NCBI RefSeq assembly: GCF_001618005.1
Contig: NZ_LQXA01000015.1
Span: forward strand, 1-50,414
Length of the DNA stretch: 50,414 nt
Direction of reading: 5' to 3'
From: Clavibacter tessellarius
Lineage (GTDB): Bacteria > Actinomycetota > Actinomycetes > Actinomycetales > Microbacteriaceae
In this document: one piece after another, positions 26,514 to 35,341 of the stretch
Layout: every line of letters begins with the position of its first letter
Position numbering within the stretch: the stretch's first letter is position 1
The notes under the pieces: generated by a model
What the model was told of the DNA's origin: nothing
What the model saw: the letters and a program-made list of their open reading frames with translations, nothing else
Databases searched by the model: none
Translations under genes and position numbers: made by a program

Positions 26514-27746
26514 TCACCGGTCGGCGGGGTCGTCCACGACGCAGTCGATCGTGATGAGGAGGCTCGCACCGCGGGTGGTGTCCGTGTGCGCGCCGACCTT
26601 GTCGATAGCATCCCACGTCGAGGGATCGAGTCGGGTCCGGGGGAGACCCGTGGTCGTGATGGCGATCGGCACGATCGCGCGGCGCAGCGGCACCGGCTGC
26701 TCGCCCGCTGGCCGACCGCGCAGGGGCCCGAGCGCGAGCTGCACCGAGACGCCGGGCACGCCGTTGCGCCGCTCCGTCGAGGTGAGCAGGAGCCACACGG
26801 CGGAGAGGAGGCCGTCGCGCTGGCGGCGGTCGAGGAGGCCCGCGAGCGCGTTCGGGTCGCTGAGGGTCACGTCCGGTCCGAGGAACTCCGACTCCGTGAT
26901 CGCGTGGTGCAGCCACGTCTCGCGGCGCCCCTCGATGAGGTGCAGGCGCAGCTCGGTGGCGAGCGAGGCGGCGGTCGACGCGGCCAGCGGCGACAGGGGC
27001 AGCGGCTCGTCGCCCGTCGCCACGCCCTCGAGCAGCTGCTCGGCGGCGAGGTCCAGTCGCGCGAGCTCCTCGGACGCGAGCATGCCCACCGCGTAGCGCG
27101 GCGCGGAGACGGTGCTCTGCACGAGCACGCGGTCGAGCTCCATCTCCACGACGCGACGGAAGCCGCGGACGACGGCGACGCCGAACGCGGCGGGGACCAC
27201 GGCGCGGGCGATGGCCGAGATCTCGGGCGCGAGATCACCGGGCCGCACGGGATCCGACACCAGGAAGACGAGGAGGAGCACGGCACCGAGGGCCGCGTCG
27301 ACCACGAGGACCTCCCGGGCCGGGCGGTAGGTCACGGTCGTGAGCAGGGCCGCGCCGGCCGCGACGCCCGCGGTGGCGTGCTGCATCACGTCGCCCAGGG
27401 GCCACACGGCCACCAGGTCGAGGGCGACGACGATGCCGAGCCCGGCGACGAAGACGGCCATGAGCGGGCCGGGCATCCTGTCGCGGAGCGCCCGCACGGC
27501 GACGACGGACGCGACGAGGAGCGCGACCAGGAGGATCCAGGCCGTCGCGGCGAGGCCCGGCGCCGGGAGCGTGCGGTACTCGAGCGCGAACCGCACGAGC
27601 CCGTAGCCCAGCGCGATGGCGCACACGACCGCGGACCCCGCTCCCAGGTAGCCGAGGCCGATGGACGTGGGCTGCGCCGGCGTCCCCTCCGGCAGCCGGA
27701 TGCGGCGGCTGGTGCGGGCCGGCGCGGACCGGTCGGTGCGGCTCAC
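26514..27746 (-). CDS. Membrane protein of the two-component locus, kinase-like without phospho-His
   Basis: 410 residues, no certain family recognised. About six hydrophobic segments occupy residues 30-195, followed by a cytoplasmic region of about 215 residues. The order (membrane sensor, helical segment around 200-285, alpha/beta end with ASLLITIDCVV) mirrors the neighbouring NarL-type kinase, but there is no HisKA_3 motif (no LLHD-like His), no Asn box and no DxGxG. It is therefore at best a degenerate kinase or accessory sensor. The GTG start overlaps the kinase stop in a GTGA, so it is made together with the kinase and likely works with it; a kinase-regulating partner or co-sensor is an inference. 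Confidence 0.7.
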   Translation of the reverse strand: MSRTDRSAPARTSRRIRLPEGTPAQPTSIGLGYLGAGSAVVCAIALGYGLVRFALEYRTLPAPGLAATAWILLVALLVASVVAVRALRDRMPGPLMAVFVAGLGIVVALDLVAVWPLGDVMQHATAGVAAGAALLTTVTYRPAREVLVVDAALGAVLLLVFLVSDPVRPGDLAPEISAIARAVVPAAFGVAVVRGFRRVVEMELDRVLVQSTVSAPRYAVGMLASEELARLDLAAEQLLEGVATGDEPLPLSPLAASTAASLATELRLHLIEGRRETWLHHAITESEFLGPDVTLSDPNALAGLLDRRQRDGLLSAVWLLLTSTERRNGVPGVSVQLALGPLRGRPAGEQPVPLRRAIVPIAITTTGLPRTRLDPSTWDAIDKVGAHTDTTRGASLLITIDCVVDDPADR

Positions 27747-28897
27747 CTGGGCACCTCCAGCACGACGGTCGTGCCGGATCCGGGCGACGAGAACAGCCGC
27801 GCGTTCCCGCCGACGTCCTTGAGCCGCGCGACGACGGACTCCTTGAAGCCGAGCTTCGCCGGATCCACGTGCGAGAGGTCGAAGCCCACGCCCGCGTCGG
27901 TGACCATGGCCCGCACGGTCGTGTCGTCGTCGGTGATGGTCACGTGCGCCTCGGTGACGCCCGCGTGCCGGCGGACGTTCTCCAGGCACTCGGCGAGGGA
28001 GAGCAGGAAGGCGTCGAGGATGTCGCTCGGCAGCAGCACCTGGCCGGTCCCGTGCCAGCTGACCTCGAGGCCCATCCGGCCGAACCGCTGCTTGACCGAC
28101 TCGAGCGTGTTCCCGAGCACCGACTGCTCCACGGGCTCCAGCGTGTAGCCGCCGGAGGCCTGCGGCGTCGGATTGGCGCCCAGCCGGAGCTGCCGGAGGA
28201 GCCGCGCGTCGTCCGCCGCCTGCTGGCGCATGGCCTGCGGGGTGACGCCGACGCCCGAGTGGGCGAGGAGCGTGAGGGTCGCGAGCACGGTGTCGTGCAG
28301 CAGGCGCGCGCCCTGGCGGCGCTGGGCCTCGAGCTCGCTGGCCAACCGCTCGGCCCGGTGGGCGCGGCCGACGTCGGTGATGCGCCGGCCGACCCGACGG
28401 ATCGCCACGCTGAGCCAGTAGCCGAGGATCGCGACGAGCAGCCAGCCAAACACGTGCACGAGGACGACGTACGGGAACGCCGGGGTGCCCCAGGACGAGG
28501 CGACGGCCGCGGTGCTGGTGAGGGCGAACGCGGCCACGACGATGCGGAGCCGCCCGCGCTTCATGGTCTCTAGGAGGGCGAGGGAGCCGACGGAACCGGC
28601 GGAGACGTGGGTGAGCGCGGTGAGCGACGAGGCGCTCCGTCCGCCGAGCTGCGCGACGACCATCGCGGCGATGCCCGCGACCACGACCGCCACCATCCAC
28701 CGGCGGCCCGCGTCGACGCCGAGGCGCCACTGCGCGAGGGCGAGGACGGCCAGGAGGGCGAGGCTCGCGGCCTCGACGGGCAGCGACAGCTCGCCCGGCA
28801 GCACGATGCAGGCGGCGGCGACGGCCGTGAAGCACAGGCCGTAGACGCGCGCCGTCCTCTGCAGCAGGCGCTCGCGCTCGCGCTTCATGCGATCCAT
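27743..28897 (-). CDS. Sensor histidine kinase, NarL-type (HisKA_3/HATPase_c)
   Basis: 384 residues. Five or six membrane segments span about 18-165, with little outside the membrane, so it probably senses a membrane or intramembrane signal. The HisKA_3 motif is RLLHDTVLATLTLL with phospho-His201. The ATP-binding domain has the Asn box ECLENVRRHAG and G1 box TDAGVGFD, and ends GSGTTVVLEVP. All catalytic parts are present, so it should be the active kinase for the regulators at 25830 and/or 29063. It starts 165 bp after the first regulator gene, with a TAGGAT box at 28957-28952, so it may have its own promoter. Confidence 0.92.
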   Translation of the reverse strand: MDRMKRERERLLQRTARVYGLCFTAVAAACIVLPGELSLPVEAASLALLAVLALAQWRLGVDAGRRWMVAVVVAGIAAMVVAQLGGRSASSLTALTHVSAGSVGSLALLETMKRGRLRIVVAAFALTSTAAVASSWGTPAFPYVVLVHVFGWLLVAILGYWLSVAIRRVGRRITDVGRAHRAERLASELEAQRRQGARLLHDTVLATLTLLAHSGVGVTPQAMRQQAADDARLLRQLRLGANPTPQASGGYTLEPVEQSVLGNTLESVKQRFGRMGLEVSWHGTGQVLLPSDILDAFLLSLAECLENVRRHAGVTEAHVTITDDDTTVRAMVTDAGVGFDLSHVDPAKLGFKESVVARLKDVGGNARLFSSPGSGTTVVLEVPR

Positions 28898-28951
28898 CGG
28901 GTCCCCGCTCGGAGTGCGACGCCGCCGGAGGCGCGCGCTGGGTGTGCCTCG

Positions 28952-28957
28952 ATCCTA
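28952..28957 (-). promoter_or_regulatory. Candidate -10 (TAGGAT) of the kinase operon
   Basis: TAGGAT on the minus strand in the 165-bp gap between the first regulator and the kinase; GTGACA lies 19 bp upstream as a possible -35. Confidence 0.35.
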
Positions 28958-29062
28958 GGCGCGTGCACGAAGCACTTGTCACGTCCGGGTCTCGCGCGCG
29001 CTGATCATCCACATGCCCTACCCTCGGTGGCCCGCCGGCCTCGGGCGACCACGCGGATCCGG

Positions 29063-29743
29063 CTACTCCGGGGAGATCCAGCCGTGGCGGATGGCGTGAC
29101 GGCGCAGCAGCACCTTGGTGCCGAGGTCGGTGCCCGCGTGCAGGTACTTCCGGCGGCCGCGCTTGATGTACGACTTGACGGTCTCCTCGGTCGTGCTCAT
29201 CGCCTCCGCGACGTCGCGGATCGAGCGCCCGCCCGCGTAGAGCACGAGCGCGCGCTGCTCCTGCTGGCCGAGGCGCGGGTCCTCCGCGGCGTGGAAGTCC
29301 TGCATCGCGCGCTGCACGAGCGTGGTCTGGCGCGGCGTGCCGTCTGCGGCCGCGTGGATGGTCGCGATCAGCTCCTCCGACGACTCGGCCTTGGGCACGA
29401 CGGCTGCGGCGCCCGCCCGCATGGCCCCGTGGATGGTCGACGCGTCGGCATGCGTGCTGAGCAGCACGGAGCTGAGGCCGGCGCCCGTGAGCGTGCGGAT
29501 CTTCTGCGCCACCGGCACGTCGTCCCGGAGGGCGAGGTCGAGGACCACGACGTCGAAGGCGTCGGGGAAGCGCTCGTCGCGGATCAGCCCGCTCCAGGTG
29601 GGCGACGTCGCCACGACGTCGACCCCCGTGCGCGGCCGGGACAGGCGCGCGCTCAGCCCGTCGAGCAGCAGGACGTGGTCGTCCACGAGGGCCACGCGGA
29701 CCCGGTGGCCCTGACCCGTCGCGTGCGGCGGCCGTCGGCTCAT
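29063..29743 (-). CDS. Response regulator, LuxR/NarL-type output (first of the locus)
   Basis: 226 residues from the ATG at 29743 (AGGGGAGC ribosome binding site). The receiver has DD (21-22), phospho-acceptor Asp69 (VVVLDLALRD), STHAD and Lys118 (VVPKAES). The HTH segment is STTEETVKSYIKRGRRKY followed by GTKVLLRRHAIRHGW, almost the same tail as the regulator at 25830, showing they arose by duplication. It is transcribed toward the kinase. A TATGCT box lies at 29802-29797. Target genes are unknown; none is obviously adjacent. Confidence 0.92.
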   Translation of the reverse strand: MSRRPPHATGQGHRVRVALVDDHVLLLDGLSARLSRPRTGVDVVATSPTWSGLIRDERFPDAFDVVVLDLALRDDVPVAQKIRTLTGAGLSSVLLSTHADASTIHGAMRAGAAAVVPKAESSEELIATIHAAADGTPRQTTLVQRAMQDFHAAEDPRLGQQEQRALVLYAGGRSIRDVAEAMSTTEETVKSYIKRGRRKYLHAGTDLGTKVLLRRHAIRHGWISPE

Positions 29744-29796
29744 CGGTGCTCCCCTCGTGCGCCGGCGCCCGGAGGCGGCGGCGTGCTCCCAGGGGA

Positions 29797-29802
29797 AGCA
29801 TA
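29797..29802 (-). promoter_or_regulatory. Candidate -10 (TATGCT) of the first regulator gene
   Basis: TATGCT on the minus strand, predicting a leader of about 47 nt. It lies in the 123-bp gap after metX, so the regulator need not be co-transcribed with metYX. Confidence 0.4.
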
Positions 29803-29866
29803 GGAACGCATGATGTCGCGCGGCGACGGCGCACGCCGAACTCACCCCCGGACTGGGGCGCTGCTC

Positions 29867-31078
29867 CTAGGCCTCCGTAGCCAGGAGCCGGGCGAGCTCT
29901 CGGCCCACGGCCTCACCCTCGATGAGGAAGCCGTCGTGCCCGTAGTCGGAGGAGATCACCACCACCTCGCCGCCGTCGATCGAGCCCGGGACGTGTCGGG
30001 CGATGAGCCGCTGGTCGTCCACGGGGAAGAGCCGGTCGCTGTCGATCCCGAGCACGAGCGTGGCGGCGCGGACCCGGGCGAGCGCGGCAGGGATGCCGTC
30101 TCGTCCCCGGCCGACGTCGTGCGAGCTCATGGCGTCGATGAGGCGGATGTAGCTCGTCGCGTCGAAGCGTCGCGTGAACTTGTTGCCGTGGAAGTCGAGG
30201 TACGACTCGACCGCGTACCGTCCGGCATCGCCCAGGGGGCTGATGCCGCTCTGCCACGACCGCGCGAAGCGCTGGTTGAGCTCGTCGGGGCTCCGGTAGT
30301 TGAGGAGCGCCATGCGGCGGGCGAGGGCGAGTCCGCGGTGTGGCCCGTCGCCGTCGGCCGCGTCGAAGTAGTCGCCGTCCCGGTAGGCGGGATCCATCCG
30401 GATCGCCTCGGCTTGGACGGAGTTGAGCGCGATCTGGTCGGCGCTCGCGAGGGCCGGGGCCGCGAGCACCGCGAGCCGCCGCATCCGGTCGGGGTGGCCG
30501 ACCCCCCACTCGAGCGCCTGCATGCCGCCCATGGACCCGCCGACGACCGCCGCCCACACGTCGATCCCGAGCGCGTCCGCCAACGCCGCCTGCACGGCGA
30601 CCTGGTCGCGGATGGTGATGAAGGGGAACCGGTCGCCCCACTCCGCGCCGTCGGGCGCGAGCGAGGCCGGACCCGTCGTGCCCTGGCAGCCCCCGAGCAT
30701 GTTGGGGGCGACGACGAACCAGCGGTCGGTGTCGATCGCGAGCCCGGGCCCGACGATGCCGGACCACCACCCGCCGGTCGGCTGCCCGGGGCCGGCGGGA
30801 CCGCGCAGGTGGCTGTCCCCCGTGAGCGCGTGGAGGACGAGGACGGCGTTCCGCCCGTCCGCGTCCCGCTCGCCGAAGGTCTCGTACGCGACGCGGACGG
30901 AGGGCACCCGCCCGCCCACCTCGAGCTCCACGTCGCCGATCGACGCGAAGAGCCGGTCGGCGACGGGGTCGCCCTCGCGCCACGCCCCGGATGCGGGCGG
31001 CCGGCCGATCAGGGAGCGGATCTGCGCGTCCGTCACCAGGCTCGACGGGACGGTGTCCTCGGGTGTCTGCCAGTCCAT
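29867..31078 (-). CDS. metX: Homoserine O-acetyltransferase
   Basis: 403 residues of the alpha/beta-hydrolase MetX family. The nucleophile elbow GGSMGGMQALEWG places Ser182; NMLGGCQGTTGP (126-137) and the C-terminal SDYGHDGFL (catalytic His) are diagnostic, and LGIDSDRLFP holds the likely catalytic Asp. It acetylates homoserine with acetyl-CoA, making the substrate for MetY, encoded 41 bp upstream on the same strand. Together they make homocysteine by direct sulfhydrylation. The ATG at 31078 is chosen because it begins the conserved region; the longer frame to 32545 reads through metY in another frame. RBS is weak, suggesting coupling to metY. Confidence 0.95.
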   Translation of the reverse strand: MDWQTPEDTVPSSLVTDAQIRSLIGRPPASGAWREGDPVADRLFASIGDVELEVGGRVPSVRVAYETFGERDADGRNAVLVLHALTGDSHLRGPAGPGQPTGGWWSGIVGPGLAIDTDRWFVVAPNMLGGCQGTTGPASLAPDGAEWGDRFPFITIRDQVAVQAALADALGIDVWAAVVGGSMGGMQALEWGVGHPDRMRRLAVLAAPALASADQIALNSVQAEAIRMDPAYRDGDYFDAADGDGPHRGLALARRMALLNYRSPDELNQRFARSWQSGISPLGDAGRYAVESYLDFHGNKFTRRFDATSYIRLIDAMSSHDVGRGRDGIPAALARVRAATLVLGIDSDRLFPVDDQRLIARHVPGSIDGGEVVVISSDYGHDGFLIEGEAVGRELARLLATEA

Positions 31079-31119
31079 CCCGACCAGTGAAGCACCGCGG
31101 GCGACGCGCGCGCGGAGTG

Positions 31120-32490
31120 TTACGCCCCGTGCGCCGCGGCGTCCGCGGACGCCGATCCGTTCGCGGCCTCCTTGACGGCCCGCGCCGCCCGCAGGCCGCT
31201 CCCGAGGTCGTCGAGGATGTCGTCGATGCTCTCGAGCCCGACGGACAGCCGCACCAGCCCCGGGGTGACGCCGGCGGTGAGCTGCTGCTCGGGCGTCAGC
31301 TGGGCGTGCGTGGTCGACGCGGGGTGGATCACGAGGCTCCGCACGTCGCCGATGTTCGCCAGGTGGCTGAACAGCTGCAGCGAGTCCACGAGCGCACGCC
31401 CGGCGTCCACGCCGCCCTTGAGCTCGAACGAGAGCACGGCGCCGACGCCGCGCGGGGCGTAGCGGTCGGCCGCCGCCCGCCACGGGCTCGACGGCAGGCC
31501 GGCGTAGTACACCGCCGCGACGTCCTCGTGCGCCTCGAGCCACTCCGCGACGGCCTGGGCGTTCTGCACGTGCCGCTCGATCCGCAGGCTCAGAGTCTCG
31601 ATGCCCTGGATGAGCTGCCAGGCGCTCGCCGGCGCGATCGAGGCGCCCAGGTCGCGGAGCAGCTGCACGCGCGCCTTGGTGACGTAGGCGATCCCGTCGC
31701 CCACGGCGTCCGCGTACGTGACGCCGTGGTACGAGGCGTCGGGCGTCGTGAGCCCCGGGAAGCGCTCCGCGTGCTCGGACCACGGGAAGCGCCCGCCGTC
31801 CACGACGAGGCCGCCGATCACGGTGCCGTGGCCGCCGAGGAACTTGGTCGCCGAGTGCACCACGACGTCCGCGCCGTGCTCGAACGGGCGGATGAGGTAG
31901 GGCGTCGCGATCGTGTTGTCCACGATGAGCGGGACGCCGGCCTCGTGCGCCCGGTCGGCGACGCTCCGGATGTCGAGGATGTTGATGCGCGGGTTGCCGA
32001 TGGTCTCCGCGAAGAAGAGCTTGGTGTTCGGCCGCACCGCGCGTGACCAAGCCTCGGGGTCGTCCTGGTCCTCGACGAACGTCGTCTCGATCCCGAGCTT
32101 CGCGAGCGTGTACTTGAAGAGGTTGTAGGTGCCGCCGTAGATGGAGGAGCTGGAGACGATGTGGTCGCCCGCCTCGGCGATGTTGAGCACCGCGAACGTC
32201 GACGCCGACTGCCCGGACGCCACCAGGAGCGCCGCCGTGCCGCCCTCGAGGGCGGCGACGCGCTCCTCGACCACGGCCTGCGTCGGGTTCATGATGCGCG
32301 TGTAGATGTTCCCGGGCTGCGCCAGCGCGAAGAGGTCCTGCGCGTGCTGCGCGTCGTCGAACACGTAGGACGTGGTCTGGTAGATCGGCGTGGCGCGTGC
32401 GTGCGTGACCGGATCCGGCGCCGCCCCCGCGTGGATCTGCTGCGTCTCGAAGCGCCAGCCGGCCGCTCGGTCCTCGTCGTGGTCGCTCAT
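31120..32490 (-). CDS. metY: O-acetylhomoserine sulfhydrylase (bifunctional OAH/OAS aminocarboxypropyltransferase)
   Basis: 456 residues, a PLP-dependent Cys/Met metabolism family enzyme. [20 protein letters not shown] (64-83), the [17 protein letters not shown] segment, NT.ATP (192-197) and the Schiff base Lys216 in [11 protein letters not shown] define it. Length and the long FEHGADVV lead-in fit MetY rather than MetB. It combines O-acetylhomoserine with sulfide to give homocysteine. It has a GGAAGGA ribosome binding site and the best sigma-A type promoter in the window (TTGACC, 18 bp, TAGTGT). First gene of metY-metX. Confidence 0.95.
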   Translation of the reverse strand: MSDHDEDRAAGWRFETQQIHAGAAPDPVTHARATPIYQTTSYVFDDAQHAQDLFALAQPGNIYTRIMNPTQAVVEERVAALEGGTAALLVASGQSASTFAVLNIAEAGDHIVSSSSIYGGTYNLFKYTLAKLGIETTFVEDQDDPEAWSRAVRPNTKLFFAETIGNPRINILDIRSVADRAHEAGVPLIVDNTIATPYLIRPFEHGADVVVHSATKFLGGHGTVIGGLVVDGGRFPWSEHAERFPGLTTPDASYHGVTYADAVGDGIAYVTKARVQLLRDLGASIAPASAWQLIQGIETLSLRIERHVQNAQAVAEWLEAHEDVAAVYYAGLPSSPWRAAADRYAPRGVGAVLSFELKGGVDAGRALVDSLQLFSHLANIGDVRSLVIHPASTTHAQLTPEQQLTAGVTPGLVRLSVGLESIDDILDDLGSGLRAARAVKEAANGSASADAAAHGA

Positions 32491-32541
32491 GTCGGGCCCG
32501 TCCTTCCCCTGTCGGTGCGCGCCGCGGTCGGGCGCACGCCG

Positions 32542-32571
32542 ACACTAGGAAGGGCGTCGCGGCCGGGTCAA
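32542..32571 (-). promoter_or_regulatory. Sigma-A-like promoter of metYX
   Basis: On the minus strand: TTGACC (32571-32566), an 18-bp spacer and TAGTGT (32547-32542). Start near 32535, leaving a leader of about 45 nt that contains a GC-rich inverted repeat (GTGCGC / GCGCAC, flanked by GTCG / CGAC). The leader is too short for a SAM riboswitch. Confidence 0.55.
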
Positions 32572-32615
32572 CGCGAGGCGTCGCGGGGCGTAACCCTCCG
32601 GGTCCGCGCGTTCCC

Positions 32616-32621
32616 TACGCT
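32616..32621 (+). promoter_or_regulatory. Candidate -10 (TACGCT) for the leaderless SDR gene
   Basis: TACGCT ends exactly 6 nt before the ATG at 32628; the spacer GGGGTC is too close to act as a ribosome binding site. Confidence 0.5.
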
Positions 32622-32627
32622 GGGGTC

Positions 32628-33425
32628 ATGTCCACAGCCAAGAGGGTCGTCGTCACGGGTGCGAGCTCGGGCATCGGCGCCGCCACCGTCCGCCTGTTCC
32701 GGAGCCGCGGATGGGACGTCGTCGGCGTCGCCCGCCGCGAGGACCGCCTGCGGGCGCTCGCCGAGGAGACCGGCGCCTCCTACGCGGTCGCCGACCTCAC
32801 CGTGCAGGCCGACGTCGACTCCCTGCGCGACCACCTCCGCGAGACGGGGGACGTGCACGCGCTCGTCAACAACGCCGGGGGAGCGGTCGGCACCGACTCG
32901 GTCGAGGGCGGATCCGCCGCGGACTGGGCCTGGATGTACGAGATCAACGTGCTCGCCGTGCAGCGTGTGACGAGCGCGCTGCTGCCGCTGCTGCGCGCGG
33001 GCGTGCCGGCGGGCGGCAGCGCCGACGTGGTGACGGTCAGCTCGATCGCCGCGCACGTTCCCTACGAGGGCGGCGGCGGGTACAACGCCGCGAAGGCCGC
33101 GGTGCACGCGATGCTCGGCGTGCTGCGCCTGGAGCTCGCGGGCGAGCCGATCCGCGTGATCGAGATCGCGCCCGGCCAGGTGCGCACCGAGGAGTTCTCC
33201 CTCGTGCGCTTCGGCGGGGACCGGGCCCGGGCCGACGCCGTCTACGACGGCGTGCCCGGCCCGCTCACGGCGGAGGACGTGGCCGAGGCCATCGTCCACG
33301 CGGTGGAGCTGCCGCCGCACGTGAACGTCGACCTGCTCACCCTCAAGCCCGTCGCGCAGGCCGCCCCGCACAAGCTCGTGCGGAAGCCGCTGGCCGTGCG
33401 CGAGGAGCTGACCGACCGCCCCTGA
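32628..33425 (+). CDS. Short-chain dehydrogenase/reductase
   Basis: 265 residues, classical SDR. The cofactor motif is TGASSGIG (10-17), the structural NNAGG is near residue 85, and the catalytic Ser (VSSIAAH), Tyr and Lys (YNAAK) are in order. The adenine-binding Arg in ARREDR favours NADP(H). The C-terminal part (HVNVDLLTLKPVAQ) is like the YdfG/serine-3-dehydrogenase group that acts on small hydroxy acids, but substrate is open. Single leaderless gene, divergent from metYX and convergent with the TetR gene. Confidence 0.9.
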   Translation: MSTAKRVVVTGASSGIGAATVRLFRSRGWDVVGVARREDRLRALAEETGASYAVADLTVQADVDSLRDHLRETGDVHALVNNAGGAVGTDSVEGGSAADWAWMYEINVLAVQRVTSALLPLLRAGVPAGGSADVVTVSSIAAHVPYEGGGGYNAAKAAVHAMLGVLRLELAGEPIRVIEIAPGQVRTEEFSLVRFGGDRARADAVYDGVPGPLTAEDVAEAIVHAVELPPHVNVDLLTLKPVAQAAPHKLVRKPLAVREELTDRP

Positions 33426-33434
33426 ACCGCAGCG

Positions 33435-33463
33435 CCGGTCCCGGGCCGCCTCGGCCCGTCCGG
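33435..33463. terminator. Bidirectional hairpin between the SDR and TetR genes
   Basis: CGGGCCG / CGGCCCG with a 3-nt CCT loop (33442-33458), extended by CCGG / CCGG outside an internal loop. Lies in the 38-bp gap between convergent genes; no U-run. Confidence 0.5.
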
Positions 33464-34162
33464 TCAGGCGGCGGGCTGCGTGGCGTCGGCGGCCGGCAGG
33501 TCCGGGAGGGGCCCCGTCAGGAACCCCTGCACGACGGGTCCGTGCAGGGCGACGACCATCTCGCGGGGCATGCTCGCGATGGGCTCGCTGCGCCAGATGT
33601 AGCGCGTGATGGCGATGCCGCCGAGCGCCGCGCCGACGAGGGAGTTGCGGATGTCCGCCTCCTCGGGGGGCGTGCCCTCGGGCAGCGCGTTGGTCCAGTG
33701 CTGCGGGGCGGCCTCGACGAAGCGGCGGTACGCGCCGCTGTCGTGGTCCGAGGTGACGGTGACCCAGCGCATGATCGTGGACCCCACCGGGTGCTCCCAC
33801 GTGTGCAGAGCCGCGTCGACGAGGGCGGCGCCGCGCTCCTCGACGGGCAGCTCGCGGAGGCGGAGGTACGGGGCGACCAGGTCGTCCGAGGGGCGCAGCG
33901 CCTCCTCGAGGAGCGCCTCCAGCGAGCCGAAGTAGTAGCGGACGAGGCTGGGGTCGACGCCGGCCGTGGCGGCGATGCGGCGGGCGCTGACGCGGTCGGC
34001 GCCCGACTCGATGAACAGCATGCGGGCCGCGTCGATGATGCTGGCGCGCGCGTCGCCGGAGGTGCGCGGCCCCCGGCGCCTCGGGGTGGCGGCGTCGTCG
34101 GCGCGGTCGCGGGCATCGAGCTCGTTCGCCAGGACGGCCATGGGGCGTGCGTCTCGTGTCAT
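33464..34162 (-). CDS. TetR family transcriptional regulator
   Basis: 232 residues. A charged 35-residue N-terminus precedes a TetR HTH: IIDAARMLFIESGADRVSAR, then RIAATAGVDPSLVRYYFGS, the most conserved part of the family. The C-terminal ligand domain (about 90-225) is divergent and rich in Trp and Pro, with no assignable ligand. The start is uncertain (ATG 34162 or the Met seven codons later); a TACGTT box ends 8 nt before 34162, favouring the first. Divergent from terC by about 140 bp, so terC or the SDR gene are candidate targets, along with itself. Confidence 0.9.
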   Translation of the reverse strand: MTRDARPMAVLANELDARDRADDAATPRRRGPRTSGDARASIIDAARMLFIESGADRVSARRIAATAGVDPSLVRYYFGSLEALLEEALRPSDDLVAPYLRLRELPVEERGAALVDAALHTWEHPVGSTIMRWVTVTSDHDSGAYRRFVEAAPQHWTNALPEGTPPEEADIRNSLVGAALGGIAITRYIWRSEPIASMPREMVVALHGPVVQGFLTGPLPDLPAADATQPAA

Positions 34163-34239
34163 GGTCCATCAACGTAGTGCGGGGCCGCTGGCCGGATGCC
34201 CCGCATGAGGGAATTGTGAACAACCCGTCGGGCGACCTG

Positions 34240-34245
34240 TAGTTT
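34240..34245 (+). promoter_or_regulatory. Candidate -10 (TAGTTT) for terC
   Basis: TAGTTT gives a start near 34252 and a leader of about 49 nt. I looked for a yybP-ykoY manganese riboswitch in this 138-bp gap and saw none. Confidence 0.3.
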
Positions 34246-34300
34246 CGTCGAGGCGTCCTCGTGCCGCCTCCCCCTCCCTCCCGCTGAAGAAGGCGTCCGC

Positions 34301-35341
34301 GTGCCCCTGGTCCTCCCGCCCCTGTTCGAGATCGTCTCGCTGACGATCCTGGTCGTCGTCCTCGTCGCCGACCTGCTCATCGTGTACCGGCGCCCGCACG
34401 TGCCGTCCACGAAGGAGTCGGCCCTCTGGGTCGCGTTCTACGTGGGGCTCGCGCTCGTGTTCGCGGTCATCATGCTCGTCGTCGGCGGACCCGAGCACGC
34501 GGGCCAGTTCGTGGCGGGCTGGCTCACCGAGTACAGCCTCAGCATCGACAACCTCTTCGTCTTCGTCATCATCATGGGGCGGTTCAGCGTGCCCCGGAAG
34601 TACCAGCAGGAGGTGCTGATGGTGGGCATCATCATCGCGCTCGTGCTGCGCGGCGTCTTCATCCTGCTGGGCGCCGAGCTCATCGAGAGCTACAGCTGGA
34701 TCTTCTACATCTTCGGCGCGTTCCTGCTCTACACGGCTGTGAAGCAGGCCGTCGGCGACGAGGACGAGGACAGCGAGGACTCGCTGTTCATCCGCTTCCT
34801 CCGCCGACGTCTGAAGATCGCGCCCGACTTCGACGGCTCCAAGGTGCGCACCGTCGTCGACGGCCGCAAGGTGCTCACGCCGATGGTGATCGTGTTCGTC
34901 TCGATCGGCACGACGGACCTGATCTTCGCGCTCGACTCGATCCCGGCCATCTTCGGCATCACGGAGTCGCCGTTCATCGTGTTCACCGCGAACATCTTCG
35001 CCCTCATGGGCCTCCGCCAGCTCTACTTCCTGCTCGGCGGGCTGCTCGACCGGCTCGTGTACCTCAAGTACGGGATCGCGTTCATCCTCTTCTTCATCGG
35101 CGTCAAGCTCGTGCTGCACGCGATGCACGAGAACACCCTGCCGTTCGTCAACGGCGGCCGGGGGATCGAGTGGGCGCCCGAGATCCCGACCGTGGTGAGC
35201 CTCGTGGTGATCCTCGCCTCCATGCTCGTCGCGACGGTCGCGAGCCTCATCAGGATGCGCGCCGACGGCACGCCCGTCACCGGCCCCGACGCCGGTGCCG
35301 CGCCGGTCGATCGCGCCGACGACGACCGGTCCGACCGGTGA
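34301..35341 (+). CDS. TerC family integral membrane protein
   Basis: 346 residues with nine or so hydrophobic segments. SIDNLFVFVIIMGRFSVP and IGTTDLIFALDSIPAIFGIT contain the acidic intramembrane residues conserved in TerC/Alx proteins, and FTANIFALMGLRQLYFLLGG follows as usual. The family is tied to manganese export during exoenzyme metalation and to tellurite resistance; the first is the better-supported role today. The GTG start at 34301 follows GAAGAAGG. The stop overlaps the PP2C gene start in a GTGA, an unexplained coupling of a cation exporter to a Mn-dependent phosphatase. Confidence 0.92.
   Translation: MPLVLPPLFEIVSLTILVVVLVADLLIVYRRPHVPSTKESALWVAFYVGLALVFAVIMLVVGGPEHAGQFVAGWLTEYSLSIDNLFVFVIIMGRFSVPRKYQQEVLMVGIIIALVLRGVFILLGAELIESYSWIFYIFGAFLLYTAVKQAVGDEDEDSEDSLFIRFLRRRLKIAPDFDGSKVRTVVDGRKVLTPMVIVFVSIGTTDLIFALDSIPAIFGITESPFIVFTANIFALMGLRQLYFLLGGLLDRLVYLKYGIAFILFFIGVKLVLHAMHENTLPFVNGGRGIEWAPEIPTVVSLVVILASMLVATVASLIRMRADGTPVTGPDAGAAPVDRADDDRSDR

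Noticed and set aside
32491-32627. SAM riboswitch before metY
   Set aside because: The leader is only about 45 nt from the predicted start, with one simple inverted repeat; too short for SAM-I, SAM-II or SAM-IV folds.
34163-34300. yybP-ykoY manganese riboswitch before terC
   Set aside because: No conserved core visible in the 138-bp gap; predicted leader is only about 49 nt.
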